Shown in pieces: positions 34,443 through 42,945 of a stretch of 64,000 nucleotides of DNA. Location: the NCBI GenBank assembly GCA_964510785.1, contig CAZECM010000003.1, forward strand, positions 1 to 64,000. Direction: 5' to 3'. A model generated the notes under the pieces. The model saw only the letters and a list, made by a program, of their open reading frames with translations. It did not search any database and was not told the origin of the DNA. This stretch comes from JAAYZM01 sp964510785. GTDB lineage: Bacteria > Actinomycetota > Actinomycetes > Actinomycetales > Cellulomonadaceae. The stretch's first letter is position 1; every line of letters begins with the position of its first letter. Both the position numbers and the translations under genes were made by a program.

Positions 34443-35539
34443 TCTACGTCAAGGCTGGGACGGAAGCAGGTGTACCTGCACAGGTTGTGCGCGCCAGCCT
34501 TGTGCAGATTGCCGAGACCCAATCGCGCGGTGCTTGCCCAATTCTGAGCCTGGGGCACCTAGCGCATATCACAGGTGCGCCCTACCTCTACCTCCGGGAA
34601 GTCGTGCAACGGCGACGCGATCCCTACGACACCATCGCCCGACCCAAGCGTACCGGCGGGACTCGGTGGCTCTCCGCCCCCGAACCCGTCCTAATGGACG
34701 TGCATCGCGTTATCCTGCGTCGAGCGCTCCGGAACCTACCCTTGCACCCCTATAGTTATGCCTATCAGGAAGGGCGCAGCATCTATCAGTGCGCCCAACA
34801 GCACGTAGGCGCCCGGTGGATGCTCAAGTTCGACTTACACGACTTCTTCGGTTCGGTCGACGAGCGTGACGTCTTCCGTGTGTTCGAAGAGCGCGGCTAC
34901 TCATCCCTAGTCTCGCTCGAGCTGGCTCGAATCTGCACACGTGCTCCCCTCGCCTCATTTACGTCCAGTACCGGTCGGTACGGTGCTATTCCGACCTACG
35001 ACGTCAACGTCTCGGGGCGCCTTCCTCAAGGAGCGCCCACGAGCGGAGCTCTGTCCAACATAGTCGCCACACCTCTCGACCACGACCTGCACGCCCTCGC
35101 CACCGGCGCGGGCTTCGTGTACACGCGCTACTCTGACGATATGGTCATGTCGACGGCCCATGAGTTCGACCGGCCGCGCGCCATCCCCATGATCCGCGAA
35201 GTGGCCCGCCTTGTGGCCGCGCACCGTTTCCGGCTCCATAGCAAGAAGACTCGGGTTATCCCGCCGGGTGCTCGGCACATCGTTCTTGGGTTGCTCGTCG
35301 ACGGCGAGGAAGTGAGGCTAACCCCAGAGTTCCGGCGGCGTGTCGAAGTGCACATCCGCGGAGTCCGACAGTTCGGTCTCATCCACCATGCCGAGCACCG
35401 GGGTTTCCGTTCCCTGCTTTCGTTCGTCAGCCACGTCGATGGTTGCCTAGCGTTTGCCCTCTCAGTGGAGCCACGGTGGGCGGACAGCCAACGAGTCGCA
35501 TGGCACGCAACCCTGCGCGATCAAGGGCTTCGCGTGTGA
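34421..35539 (+). CDS. Retron-type reverse transcriptase
   Basis: A 372-residue RT. Motifs in order: RPKRTGGTRWLSAPEPVL, the retron region X as CAQQH (124-128, a variant of NAxxH), KFDLHDFFGSV with catalytic Asp138, LPQGAPTSGALSN (202-214), RYSDDMV with catalytic Asp239 and Asp240, KKTRVI, and region Y as HIVLGLLVDG (variant of VTGL). It primes from the 2'-OH of a G in msr and copies msd to make msDNA. The first eight codons after the ATG overlap the a2 repeat; a later GTG start near 34487 cannot be excluded. No maturase or endonuclease domain follows, which argues against a group II intron. Confidence 0.92.
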   Translation: MDPSTPHLYVKAGTEAGVPAQVVRASLVQIAETQSRGACPILSLGHLAHITGAPYLYLREVVQRRRDPYDTIARPKRTGGTRWLSAPEPVLMDVHRVILRRALRNLPLHPYSYAYQEGRSIYQCAQQHVGARWMLKFDLHDFFGSVDERDVFRVFEERGYSSLVSLELARICTRAPLASFTSSTGRYGAIPTYDVNVSGRLPQGAPTSGALSNIVATPLDHDLHALATGAGFVYTRYSDDMVMSTAHEFDRPRAIPMIREVARLVAAHRFRLHSKKTRVIPPGARHIVLGLLVDGEEVRLTPEFRRRVEVHIRGVRQFGLIHHAEHRGFRSLLSFVSHVDGCLAFALSVEPRWADSQRVAWHATLRDQGLRV

Positions 35540-35610
35540 CCTACCCGAACCTTGGCAAACTTTGGCTGCACCCAGTGATAACCACTGACGGGGTCGCATC
35601 AGATGCTCGA

Positions 35611-35633
35611 CGCCTGGCTGGGCTCCCCAGGCG
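35611..35633. terminator. Weak hairpin between convergent RT and Sel1 genes
   Basis: CGCCTGG and CCAGGCG pair across a 9-base loop in the 156-base gap between the two converging genes. Short stem and no T tail make this a tentative terminator. Confidence 0.35.
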
Positions 35634-35695
35634 ACCAGGCCATCAGTCGGCTCCAGGTTGTGGGCCCCCCATGCGGCTGAGTCGCCCTGGCGTCG

Positions 35696-36844
35696 CTAGC
35701 GCAGTTCGGCCAGAGCCGACTGTGCCTCGGCGGATCCTGCCTTGGCCGCACGTGTGTACCAGTCTACGGCTTCGAAGTGTCCGCCGCTCTGCTCAAAGAT
35801 GACACCAAGGTTGTACATCGCCCCAGCATCTCCCCCGTTGGCGGCCTGCTCCCACCAGAATATCGCTTGAGTGACGGCTCCCCGCTCGTGGTGAGCGCAG
35901 CCGAGGCTGAAAGCCGCACTTGCGTGACCACCTTCGGCGGCCCTCTGCCACCAGTCAACGGCTTGCGATCGATCTCCCAGTTTTTCACACAAATCGCCGA
36001 GGCTATTCATGGACCCGTAGTGGCCGGCATCAGCACCCCGCTTCCACCAATCGCGAGATTGCGCGTGATCTCTCTGCTTCCAGGCTAGATTGCCAAGGCT
36101 CCACATGGCCTTGACATGTCCCTCATCGGCGGCTTCCTTCCACCATGCGGCAGCCACAGTTGTGTCGCCTCGATCACTCGCGAGAATTCCCATTGCATTC
36201 TTTGCCTCTGGATGTCCGAGTTCAACCGCCTTCTGGTACCATTCCTCTGCCTGAACATATTCCCCATTCTTGTGTGCATCAATTCCGCGACTCAAGAAGT
36301 CGCTCGCGCTAGTGATACTTGAATTGATGACTTGAGCGGAACGCGACAAATTGCCCAATAAGGCGATATTGCGGTGAATGCCCTGAAGTGCCTCGTCATC
36401 AACGGCGAGGCCCGCCATCAGGAGACCCACTGCTTCAGTGAACGCACTTCTCGCGCGCAGGAACCTGTTAGGTATCGTCGGCCACGGGTTTGAAGGCGAC
36501 ACTCCTGTGACGATGTATCTGTCTTCACCTTGAGAAACGTTGCAGACGAGCAGATTCAGGACGCCTAAGTTGTTCAGGTTGCGCGCGAGCTGTAGGCCGT
36601 ACGCGCGGGGGTTCCTAAGTGCGGAAATGCGGTATAGTTCGACCGCCTTATCTAGCAGTTGCTCCGCAGGCGTCCAACAGTGATCGGCGCCGCGGATGGC
36701 TCTTTGAAGGAGATCGAAACCGGAGGACGCCTCAAGGATCCCTGAGTCATCGTTGACCAAGCGGTCAACATATGTATTCGCGAGAAACACCTCTGTCGAG
36801 AAGTTTGCGCCTTCGCTGGGCTGTTGCTTCTTGAACCAAGTCAT
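35696..36844 (-). CDS. Sel1-repeat protein
   Basis: A 382-residue protein. The N-terminal half (1-180) has no recognised domain. From about residue 185 to the end there are at least five Sel1 repeats of about 36 residues with the pattern A..WW..AA..GH..AM..LG. Sel1/TPR arrays are protein-protein interaction scaffolds. Its base composition is markedly less GC-rich than that of its neighbours and codon third positions are often A or T, a sign of recent transfer. It points towards the retron RT and may or may not belong to that system. Confidence 0.85.
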   Translation of the reverse strand: MTWFKKQQPSEGANFSTEVFLANTYVDRLVNDDSGILEASSGFDLLQRAIRGADHCWTPAEQLLDKAVELYRISALRNPRAYGLQLARNLNNLGVLNLLVCNVSQGEDRYIVTGVSPSNPWPTIPNRFLRARSAFTEAVGLLMAGLAVDDEALQGIHRNIALLGNLSRSAQVINSSITSASDFLSRGIDAHKNGEYVQAEEWYQKAVELGHPEAKNAMGILASDRGDTTVAAAWWKEAADEGHVKAMWSLGNLAWKQRDHAQSRDWWKRGADAGHYGSMNSLGDLCEKLGDRSQAVDWWQRAAEGGHASAAFSLGCAHHERGAVTQAIFWWEQAANGGDAGAMYNLGVIFEQSGGHFEAVDWYTRAAKAGSAEAQSALAELR

Positions 36845-37142
36845 TCCGAGTTCTCTCGTCTAGATTGATCTACCTGGCTTCCTGTTACGCCGGACTGCCA
36901 GCAGTTGCCTGCGGTGGTTGAGTCAACTCGTAGCGTTCTACTTGGGGCGAAGGATCAAGTCAAGGCCTGGACTCTACTTTGAGCCAGGGCAGACCGTTCG
37001 TGGTCCTGAGCGCGGCACCACTCGGTCCCCGCCAGGTCAGACGACAGACTCGTGATGCGTGCCGCCCAGCTACAAGGGTGGCGTTGTCGTCTCCACCTCG
37101 ACAGCGACGCGTTCTGTGCGCGCATAGGTGCCGAGGTGGTAG
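36845..37142. other. Intergenic region without recognised features
   Basis: These 298 bases between two reverse-strand genes carry the presumed promoter of the Sel1 gene; GC content is lower on its left side. No hairpin, repeat or coding similarity was found. Confidence 0.4.
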
Positions 37143-37988
37143 TCAGTAGCGCTCGGCGTCCCGCATCGCGGCGAGCTCAGCCGTCAGATCTGGACCGGGA
37201 GAGGGGACGGAGAGTCCCTCCAACCATTCCTGCCAGGCCGGTTCCTCGCGCCGCACGTAGTCCGCGGCGTCGGCGGAGAACAGGTACGCCCGCACACCCA
37301 CGAACGCCGTGCCCTCGCCCAGGTCGTGCGCGTAGACGTTGAGCATCCCGGGTACCGGTGCAGTGAGCCGGACCAGTGCCTGCCGCTCGCCGACTCGCTC
37401 GACCGTGCCGGTGGTGCCGCGCACCTCGACGGTCGCACCCTCGTCGCCCAGCCCCAGGGCGTCGTGCAGTGCAGACCAGAGCGTCTCGGCGTCACCCGGG
37501 TGCGAGGCGCCGACCTCGAGCCGGGTGGCTTCCTGTCCGGGGAAGTGGGCAAGGTAGAGGCGCAGGTTGTCGAAGAACGGCATCCAGCTGGCCCCCATGT
37601 CCTCCCACCACTCCGACTCCCAGTCGGCGCCGGTCCCGAAGCCGGAGCTCGTGACGCGCACGACGCAGGTGCCGCCGGACTGTGCCTCGACGAGGAACTC
37701 CGAGGTCAACGGGCTGAGTGAGTCCGGGTCCTTGCCCATGAGGGCGGCCCAGTCCTCCTCGTAGGCGATGCGGCGCGGGGGGTCCCAACCAGTGACCTGG
37801 CCGTCCGAGCCCATTTCGGGACCCATGGAGAAGCGCAGGGAGCCGCCCTCGCGCTCCTCCATCTCGGTTGCCATGAACCAGGCGCTCATGCCCTTGGCGG
37901 TGGCGACGGCCTGCCAGACCTGCTCCGGGGTTCCCGGGACCTCGACGCTGAACTCCAGGCGGTACGGGACGGTCGGTGTCGTGCTCAT
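37143..37988 (-). CDS. SRPBCC (AHSA1-like) domain protein
   Basis: A 281-residue protein with an AHSA1/START-like fold in its N-terminal 150 residues (EFSVEVPGTPEQVWQAVATAKGMSAWFMATEME) and a second, weaker copy or related domain in the rest (TVERVGERQALVRLTAP...NVYAHDLGEGTAFVGVRAYLF). Such proteins bind hydrophobic ligands or act with Hsp90-like partners. It overlaps the ArsR-type regulator by 4 bases; this pairing is very common and implies shared control. Confidence 0.85.
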   Translation of the reverse strand: MSTTPTVPYRLEFSVEVPGTPEQVWQAVATAKGMSAWFMATEMEEREGGSLRFSMGPEMGSDGQVTGWDPPRRIAYEEDWAALMGKDPDSLSPLTSEFLVEAQSGGTCVVRVTSSGFGTGADWESEWWEDMGASWMPFFDNLRLYLAHFPGQEATRLEVGASHPGDAETLWSALHDALGLGDEGATVEVRGTTGTVERVGERQALVRLTAPVPGMLNVYAHDLGEGTAFVGVRAYLFSADAADYVRREEPAWQEWLEGLSVPSPGPDLTAELAAMRDAERY

Positions 37989-38563
37989 GCGCTCTCCTCA
38001 GGACGTGGGTGGGCCGCGACGACGAGCCGGTACGGGCGCCCGTCGTCGTGGTGGTAGTGGGCGACCAGGTCGAGCACCGCGGCGGTCAGGTCGTCCGCGA
38101 AGGCAGCTCGGTCGGCGGCGGAGCGGAAGCCGATCTGCGTGTCGATGGTCAGCGTCGGCAGGCGCCTGCCGGACGTTCCCGCCCGGCGCGCCAGGGCGCC
38201 GACCTCGCGGACCAGCCGGCCGGCCAGCGCCACGAGGTAGCCCGCAGACAGGTGATCGGCCTTGGTATCGGGATCGGCTGCGGCCGTGCTCACGGCGGCG
38301 GGTGACACGACGTACGACGACGACGACGCCTGCAGCACCCGCTCCGTGATGCCCCCGTGCCTGCGCTCCTCGGACAGCTGCACCAGGCCGTGTGCCTCGA
38401 GTGCTTTGAGGTGGTAGTTGATCTTCTGGCGCGTGATGCCGACGCGCTCGGCGAGCCCGGCCGCGGAGGCGGGGACGGTCAGCTCGGCGAGCAGGCGGGA
38501 CCGGACTGGGTCGAGCGCGGTGGCGGCTGCCGCAGCACTCTCGATGACTTCGACGTCGTGCAT
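37985..38563 (-). CDS. ArsR-family winged-helix regulator
   Basis: A 192-residue regulator. The HTH part is LDPVRSRLLAELTVPASAAGLAERVGITRQKINYHLKALEAHGLVQL with a beta-wing after it. There is no obvious metal-binding cysteine set, so it belongs to the HTH_20-like group that controls SRPBCC genes. ATG chosen by the HTH position; a longer frame upstream would read through the operator. It likely represses the two-gene operon through the palindrome just upstream. Confidence 0.85.
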   Translation of the reverse strand: MHDVEVIESAAAAATALDPVRSRLLAELTVPASAAGLAERVGITRQKINYHLKALEAHGLVQLSEERRHGGITERVLQASSSSYVVSPAAVSTAAADPDTKADHLSAGYLVALAGRLVREVGALARRAGTSGRRLPTLTIDTQIGFRSAADRAAFADDLTAAVLDLVAHYHHDDGRPYRLVVAAHPRPEESA

Positions 38564-38577
38564 AGAGCCACCGTGGC

Positions 38578-38599
38578 ATTGACAACAATAATTGTCAAT
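38578..38599. promoter_or_regulatory. Operator of the ArsR-SRPBCC operon
   Basis: ATTGACAA and TTGTCAAT form an 8-bp perfect inverted repeat with a 6-base spacer, 15 bases before the regulator start. A TTGACA hexamer is present on both strands, so the site may double as a -35 box. It is also upstream of the divergent lipoprotein gene. Confidence 0.65.
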
Positions 38600-38676
38600 A
38601 GCATCGAACGGCACCGAAACTCATGCCAGCGCGTCAACCAACCGATACTCAAGTGACACTCTTAGTGAGGGGGACG

Positions 38677-39171
38677 ATGCGCGCGCTCATCGCCGTTGCG
38701 GCCGCGCTCGCCACCGCCATGGTGCTCACGGGTTGCGGCCCAGAGGCATCGCCGTCGGTCCCGGCGTCGGAGCACTCGGCCGAGCCAGCTCCCACTGAGG
38801 CGGAACCAGCACCCACCGCGGCGGAGCCCTCACCTACCGCGGTGGCACCGTCGGCCGCCGATCGTCCTCAGCTGTGGAGTGCCGTCGACCCCTCGGCGGA
38901 CGCCGATCGTGACTGCGCGCCGTACTCGCTCGAGCGCGACTACGTGTCCGGTGAGCTCAGCGTTGACGACTTCACGAGGTACGCCTGGTACGGGATGTGG
39001 GGATCGGCAAGCGTCCCGGAGATGTACCGGCCGTGCCCGGAAGTGAGCATGCTCTCGACCGGCGGGGCGATGTGGGCGCTGCAGTTCCTCGACGTCGTCG
39101 GTCCGGAGCTCAGCGCGGAGATTGCTGACCAACTGACGCCCCAGGTGATCGACGGGTCCGACGAGAACTAG
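38677..39171 (+). CDS. Lipoprotein of unknown function
   Basis: A 164-residue protein with a lipoprotein signal (RALIAVAAALATAM, lipobox VLTGC) and a low-complexity Pro/Ala/Glu linker with PAPTEAEPAPTAAEPSPTA repeats (about 25-60). The C-terminal domain (DCAPYSLERDYVSGELSVDDFTRYAWYGMWG) is unknown. GAGGGGG stands before the ATG, which decides the start. Two later cysteines may form a disulphide. Confidence 0.75.
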   Translation: MRALIAVAAALATAMVLTGCGPEASPSVPASEHSAEPAPTEAEPAPTAAEPSPTAVAPSAADRPQLWSAVDPSADADRDCAPYSLERDYVSGELSVDDFTRYAWYGMWGSASVPEMYRPCPEVSMLSTGGAMWALQFLDVVGPELSAEIADQLTPQVIDGSDEN

Positions 39172-39233
39172 ACCTTCTGGGTTCGGTCAGCGTGGTGCTT
39201 CCCGTCAGCCGGCGGCAGTGGGATCGTCGAGGT

Positions 39234-39557
39234 ATGTGTCGAAACATCACCGTCCTGCGCGGGCTCGAACCGCCGGCAACCACCGACGAGATCGAAGCCG
39301 CCGCGGCGCAGTACGTCCGCAAGGTCACTGGAATCACGCGGGTCACCGATGTGACCCGGGAAGCGTTCGACAAGGCTGTCGCGGCCGTGGCAGCTGCGAC
39401 GGCCCAGGCGCTTGCCGACCTGCCCGAGCGCCGGAGTGCACCGTCAACGGTGCCGCCGCTGCGCCGCGAGGAGGTTGCTGCGCGTGTCGCAGCCCGCCAG
39501 GCCGCGCGGGAGGAGCACGAACGCCTGCACGAGCAGGGCGTCCCACACCGCCACTGA
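39234..39557 (+). CDS. DUF2277 family protein
   Basis: A 107-residue protein starting MCRNITVLRGLEPPATTDEIEAAAAQYVRKVTGI, which matches the characteristic opening of DUF2277. A basic helix-rich tail follows. Function is unknown. The frame is open upstream but the family start is clear. Confidence 0.75.
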   Translation: MCRNITVLRGLEPPATTDEIEAAAAQYVRKVTGITRVTDVTREAFDKAVAAVAAATAQALADLPERRSAPSTVPPLRREEVAARVAARQAAREEHERLHEQGVPHRH

Positions 39558-39567
39558 TGGCCGTGCG

Positions 39568-40019
39568 TCAGCGGGCCGACGGAGCAGCGAGCTTGCGGCC
39601 GCGGTAGGAGGTGCCGCTCTTCGTTATGGTCCAGCGGGCCCAGTGCTTGGGGGGAGAGCTTCATCGGGAGCGGCGCCTGGAGCCACGACACCGCCTCGTC
39701 GTCGTCGGTGGCCTCGGGGAAGCTCAGGCTCAGGCCGAGGGAGACCTGGCCGTGGAATCAGCTTGGTGCCCGACGCGCCCAGTCGGATGCCGGCCGGCAC
39801 CTCGAAGCGGCTCGGGACCTGGGCCGTCGGTTCGAACGCTTCGGCGATGTGCGCGACCGTGCCGGGTGCTGGTTCGAGACCGGGGATGTCCGCGAAGGAG
39901 AAGTCGGCCCGTATCGGCCCGGGACGCGTGCACGTGGCGAGGAAGTCGCGCCACGACTCGACGGCCGTGCGAGTGCTCGTGCGGCCGAGGGGGTGCGCAC
40001 CGCCGCTCGAGATCGGCAA
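39568..40019 (-). pseudogene. Frameshifted gene of unknown function
   Basis: Coding similarity to itself across frames shows one broken gene. The first part reads GRTSTRTAVESWRDFLATC...FEVPAGIRLGASGTKLI; near 39750 the sense shifts by one base to HGQVSLGLSLSFPEATDDDEAVSWLQAPLPMKLSP, and at a run of six C near 39650 it shifts again to KHWARWTITKSGTSYRGRKLAAPSAR and a stop. The start shown is a TTG; the true start may lie upstream. Two shifts make decay likelier than sequencing error, although the C run is a typical error site. Family not recognised. Confidence 0.6.
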
Positions 40020-40132
40020 CCCGTCGTAGGTGACTGTTGGCTGCCCCTCGTTTGCGCGGCCACGATGCCGGAGCGGTGTGGAGTGTGTCCACCACGTGTC
40101 CGCAGGCAGCCGGATCTGCCCCCTCTATCGCC

Positions 40133-40561
40133 TTAGAGTCGGAGGAGGGCCGCGGAGTGCTCGCTGGACACATCCTCGCGGTGAGCGTGACTCTCGGGCA
40201 TCTCTCTCAACCTCTCTCGGCAGAGAGTCTCAGCCGCTGCGGCGTCGAGCATCCTGGCAAGACTCTCCGAGGCGCCAAAGAGGGTCGAAAGAGCGCTGAG
40301 GATCTCGTACTCCGACGTGCCGGCAGCTCGCCCTGCACAACTCACGCCTCCCGCGGCGAGAATGTACTGCACAGTATCTGGATTGAGGTCAGAGGGAGTC
40401 CACTCCATGACCTCCCCGACGAGCTCAAGGTAGCTGGCCTCGCCGACGGTGCACTCCGGGCAGTAGCTCGGCGGCGCCGGAGTGCAGCCGACGAGGGCGA
40501 CAGCTCCAGCAAGAACCAGGCCTGTTGCCGTGCTCGCGCGCGAGTTCAGCCAGGTCACCAT
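40133..40561 (-). CDS. Small lipoprotein of unknown function
   Basis: A 142-residue protein with signal LNSRASTATGLVLAGAVA and lipobox LVGC, then CPECTV and two more cysteines. The rest is a helical domain without known family. It lies between a decayed gene and the PD-(D/E)XK gene, all on the reverse strand. Confidence 0.7.
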   Translation of the reverse strand: MVTWLNSRASTATGLVLAGAVALVGCTPAPPSYCPECTVGEASYLELVGEVMEWTPSDLNPDTVQYILAAGGVSCAGRAAGTSEYEILSALSTLFGASESLARMLDAAAAETLCRERLREMPESHAHREDVSSEHSAALLRL

Positions 40562-40625
40562 CCCAGGACCATAGGGCCTGGGGGTCTAGCTGGCACGTCT
40601 GATCGCGTCCTTCTGCTGGTGCGAC

Positions 40626-42032
40626 TCACGGTGACACGGTCGGATTGCTGGTCTCCGTGTGAGATGGAGCAACGCCCTCGCTGTTGGTGGACTCGTCGTC
40701 CTGAGAGGACAGTGCTGTCGAGACCAGGTCTGGTGCCACGGAGGTGTCTTCCGTCGAGATGACTTCCGCGTCGGTGCGCAGCCGGGGCGGAGCTGGTGCC
40801 CAGGCTTTGAGGTTCTGCACGACGTCGGCGTAGAACGAGTCGATTCCTGCCAGCACCGAGTCGATGAAGCTGCCACGACCTCGGCCCCGCTTGGTCCCCA
40901 TCGGGCTGGTCAGAGCGATCCGGAACGAGCGCAGGTCTCGTGATGGGTCCGCGACCAGAGAGCCGGGACTCTCCCGCACGGTGCTCAGGAGCTCGGCAGC
41001 GCCGGGTCCCCGCTCGCGAGCCGCCCGCGCCTCGACCCGGAGTGCGTCTGGTGCGTTCTTCAACTGGCGGAGGAGCCAGTTGACCCGAGTCGTTGAACGC
41101 CCCTCGCGAGGTGCGTCGATGTCGAGGTGGCACGTGACTGTCCCGGCCCGTAAGTCGGCCGTCACGACAATGTCACCCGCCGTGGCCGGAATCCTGATCG
41201 CACCCGCGAACTGACCGTTCTTGACAAGGCTCGAGACGAGCCCTTGCATCCGAGAGGCGGGCTCCGCGAGCTCCTTGCGCGTGAGTGCAGGCGTCACCTC
41301 GGTGCCGAGCTGGCGCCCCAGGTTGAGGCAGGCGTAGCGGAGCAAGGCGTCGAATCGAGCCGAGACTTCCTTGGCGCCGGGGTCTGTCGCACGCACAGTC
41401 CCCGCCCGCACGGCGTCCCTCACGCTCACCCAGTGAGCGCCCATGTCGTTGAACTCCATGGCGCCCGACTTGGGATGCTCCAGGTACCTGATGAGCTCCC
41501 CGAGGATCCACGCCTGGTCAGGATCTGCGACGCCTCGGAACTCCTTCTGCATCACGGCATCTGAGAGGACCTTGGTCCACGAGAGGTGGTGGAGGCTGAC
41601 CTTGCGCAGCTTGCGCCTGTCGACTGCCGTCGGATGTTGACCGGCGACTGGCGGGATCTCGTTGGAGATCGTGAGGACTGCGTCGAACCCTTCGTCACGC
41701 GCAATGTCGAGGTAGTTCTCGATCTGCTCAGCCTTGAGAATGTTCTCTCCCGTCTTGACTTCGACCAGCGCGGTCCATGACTTCTGACCCCGTTTCGCCC
41801 GGATCAGTCCGTCGGGGAAGAGCTTTCTGTCTCCCACCACGAACGGCACCTCGACGTAGGTCTCGAGTCTGCCCACCGGGGCGCCAAGCGGCTTCGTGAG
41901 GGCGCGTCCGAACTCGGTGACGGAGGACATCACAGCAAGGAGAGCAGACGTCGCTCGTCGTTCCTGCTCTTCTGCACCATTGATACCGGACGTCGGGATC
42001 AGGCGAGCCTCGTGCCAGGATTCTTCAGCCAT
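40626..42032 (-). CDS. PD-(D/E)XK nuclease-like protein
   Basis: A 468-residue protein. The N-terminal 160 residues show a restriction-endonuclease-like core: KLFPDGLIRAK (Asp74) and WTALVEVKTGENILKAEQIENYLDIARDEGFDAVLTISN with EVK at 91-93 and a Gln two turns later. The middle part (about 190-400) has no recognised fold and ends in a Ser/Thr/Glu-rich tail. Relatives in actinobacteria are annotated as hypothetical or stress-response proteins. The catalytic residues appear intact, so DNA cleavage is possible but not shown; defence is an inference from the neighbourhood. Confidence 0.75.
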   Translation of the reverse strand: MAEESWHEARLIPTSGINGAEEQERRATSALLAVMSSVTEFGRALTKPLGAPVGRLETYVEVPFVVGDRKLFPDGLIRAKRGQKSWTALVEVKTGENILKAEQIENYLDIARDEGFDAVLTISNEIPPVAGQHPTAVDRRKLRKVSLHHLSWTKVLSDAVMQKEFRGVADPDQAWILGELIRYLEHPKSGAMEFNDMGAHWVSVRDAVRAGTVRATDPGAKEVSARFDALLRYACLNLGRQLGTEVTPALTRKELAEPASRMQGLVSSLVKNGQFAGAIRIPATAGDIVVTADLRAGTVTCHLDIDAPREGRSTTRVNWLLRQLKNAPDALRVEARAARERGPGAAELLSTVRESPGSLVADPSRDLRSFRIALTSPMGTKRGRGRGSFIDSVLAGIDSFYADVVQNLKAWAPAPPRLRTDAEVISTEDTSVAPDLVSTALSSQDDESTNSEGVAPSHTETSNPTVSP

Positions 42033-42128
42033 CTCATCTCCTTCGATGAGTTTGTCCTCTAGCGGCTATCGGCACACCTGAGATTGATCATGAGCAACGC
42101 CGAGTTCGCGAAGTGAGAGCATCGGTGC

Positions 42129-42452
42129 ATGGACTGGGGCGCGGCGGCAGGGCATCTTGCGGGACCTGGGTGAGCCGGCCGGGGGAGGTCCGGTGGGCTG
42201 GCTCCTGCTCGCCGTGTTCTTCGGCCTGCCGGTCGCCGTGCAGATCGCGGCCGTCCGGGTGCAGGGGCGTGCGCTGTTGGTCCCCGTACGTCTCTGGCTC
42301 GTACCCGTCTGCCGGGGATCCTCTACTACGCCACTGAGTGGTGGGCCAACCCCGGGATGCAAGGAGTCGCCATCCTCGCGCTGCCCGTAGTGCTCGGGTG
42401 GATCGCGCTCGCCTTCATCGCGCGGCGTGAGGCTGGAGGTGACAGATCCTAG
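42129..42452 (+). pseudogene. Decayed copy of the downstream small membrane protein gene
   Basis: Starts ATGGACTGGGGCGCGG like the intact gene at 42946 and keeps similar DNA to its end, including the 15 bases before the start. A 2-base loss near codon 7 and a 1-base loss near the middle break the frame; the end is back in frame. A tandem duplication, with the YCII-like gene between the copies, is the simplest origin. Confidence 0.7.
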
Positions 42453-42455
42453 CTT

Positions 42456-42782
42456 TCAGAAGAGCTCGCGCAGCTCCTGGTCGCAGCGGCACGCCGCAGC
42501 GACCTTCGCGGCCCACTGCTCGGCCTCGCTCCGCGTGCCCACCTCGATCACGGTCATCCCGCCGTCGAGGTCGCGGGTCTGCGGGTACGTGCCCTGCGTG
42601 ACGGTCCCGTCGGCGGCGACCAGGACGGGCGGGACGCTCTCGTCGAGACCACCGGCGGAGCGGAGGACCCCTGCCGCCACCATGTCGTCGACCACGGCGT
42701 TCGCGGCGCGAGCTACCTCCGGCAGGTCCTCGGCTGAGACCTGCATCGCGGCACTGGGGAAGGAGATCAGGTACTGCGGCAT
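42456..42782 (-). CDS. YCII-related domain protein
   Basis: A 108-residue protein with the YCII/DGPF fold: MPQYLISFP start, VLVAADGTVTQGTYPQTRDLDGGMTVIEVGTRSEAEQWAAK. Members are small dimers often linked to sigma-factor or catabolic genes; function unknown. It lies between the two copies of the small membrane gene on the other strand. Start set by the conserved opening. Confidence 0.8.
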   Translation of the reverse strand: MPQYLISFPSAAMQVSAEDLPEVARAANAVVDDMVAAGVLRSAGGLDESVPPVLVAADGTVTQGTYPQTRDLDGGMTVIEVGTRSEAEQWAAKVAAACRCDQELRELF

Positions 42783-42945
42783 CGGCACGCTCCCTCGTCG
42801 ACAACCGGGTCGGGCGGCTGCCCGCCCCCATGAAACTCCTCGGCTCGGCGCGGACACAAGGTGGGCGGCGCAGAGGACGTGAACCTTCCGTGCAGCTCTG
42901 CCCCGACGGGACGTCACCCGACGCGCGGAGTGGGAGCATCGGCAC

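Noticed and set aside
34421..35539. Group II intron or diversity-generating RT
   Set aside because: There is no maturase/endonuclease region, no intron RNA domain V-like end, no template/variable repeat pair, and the flanking msr-msd RNA fits a retron.
40133..40173. Link of the broken gene at 39.6-40.0 kb with the lipoprotein as one frame
   Set aside because: The lipoprotein has its own signal peptide and stop; the frames do not join.
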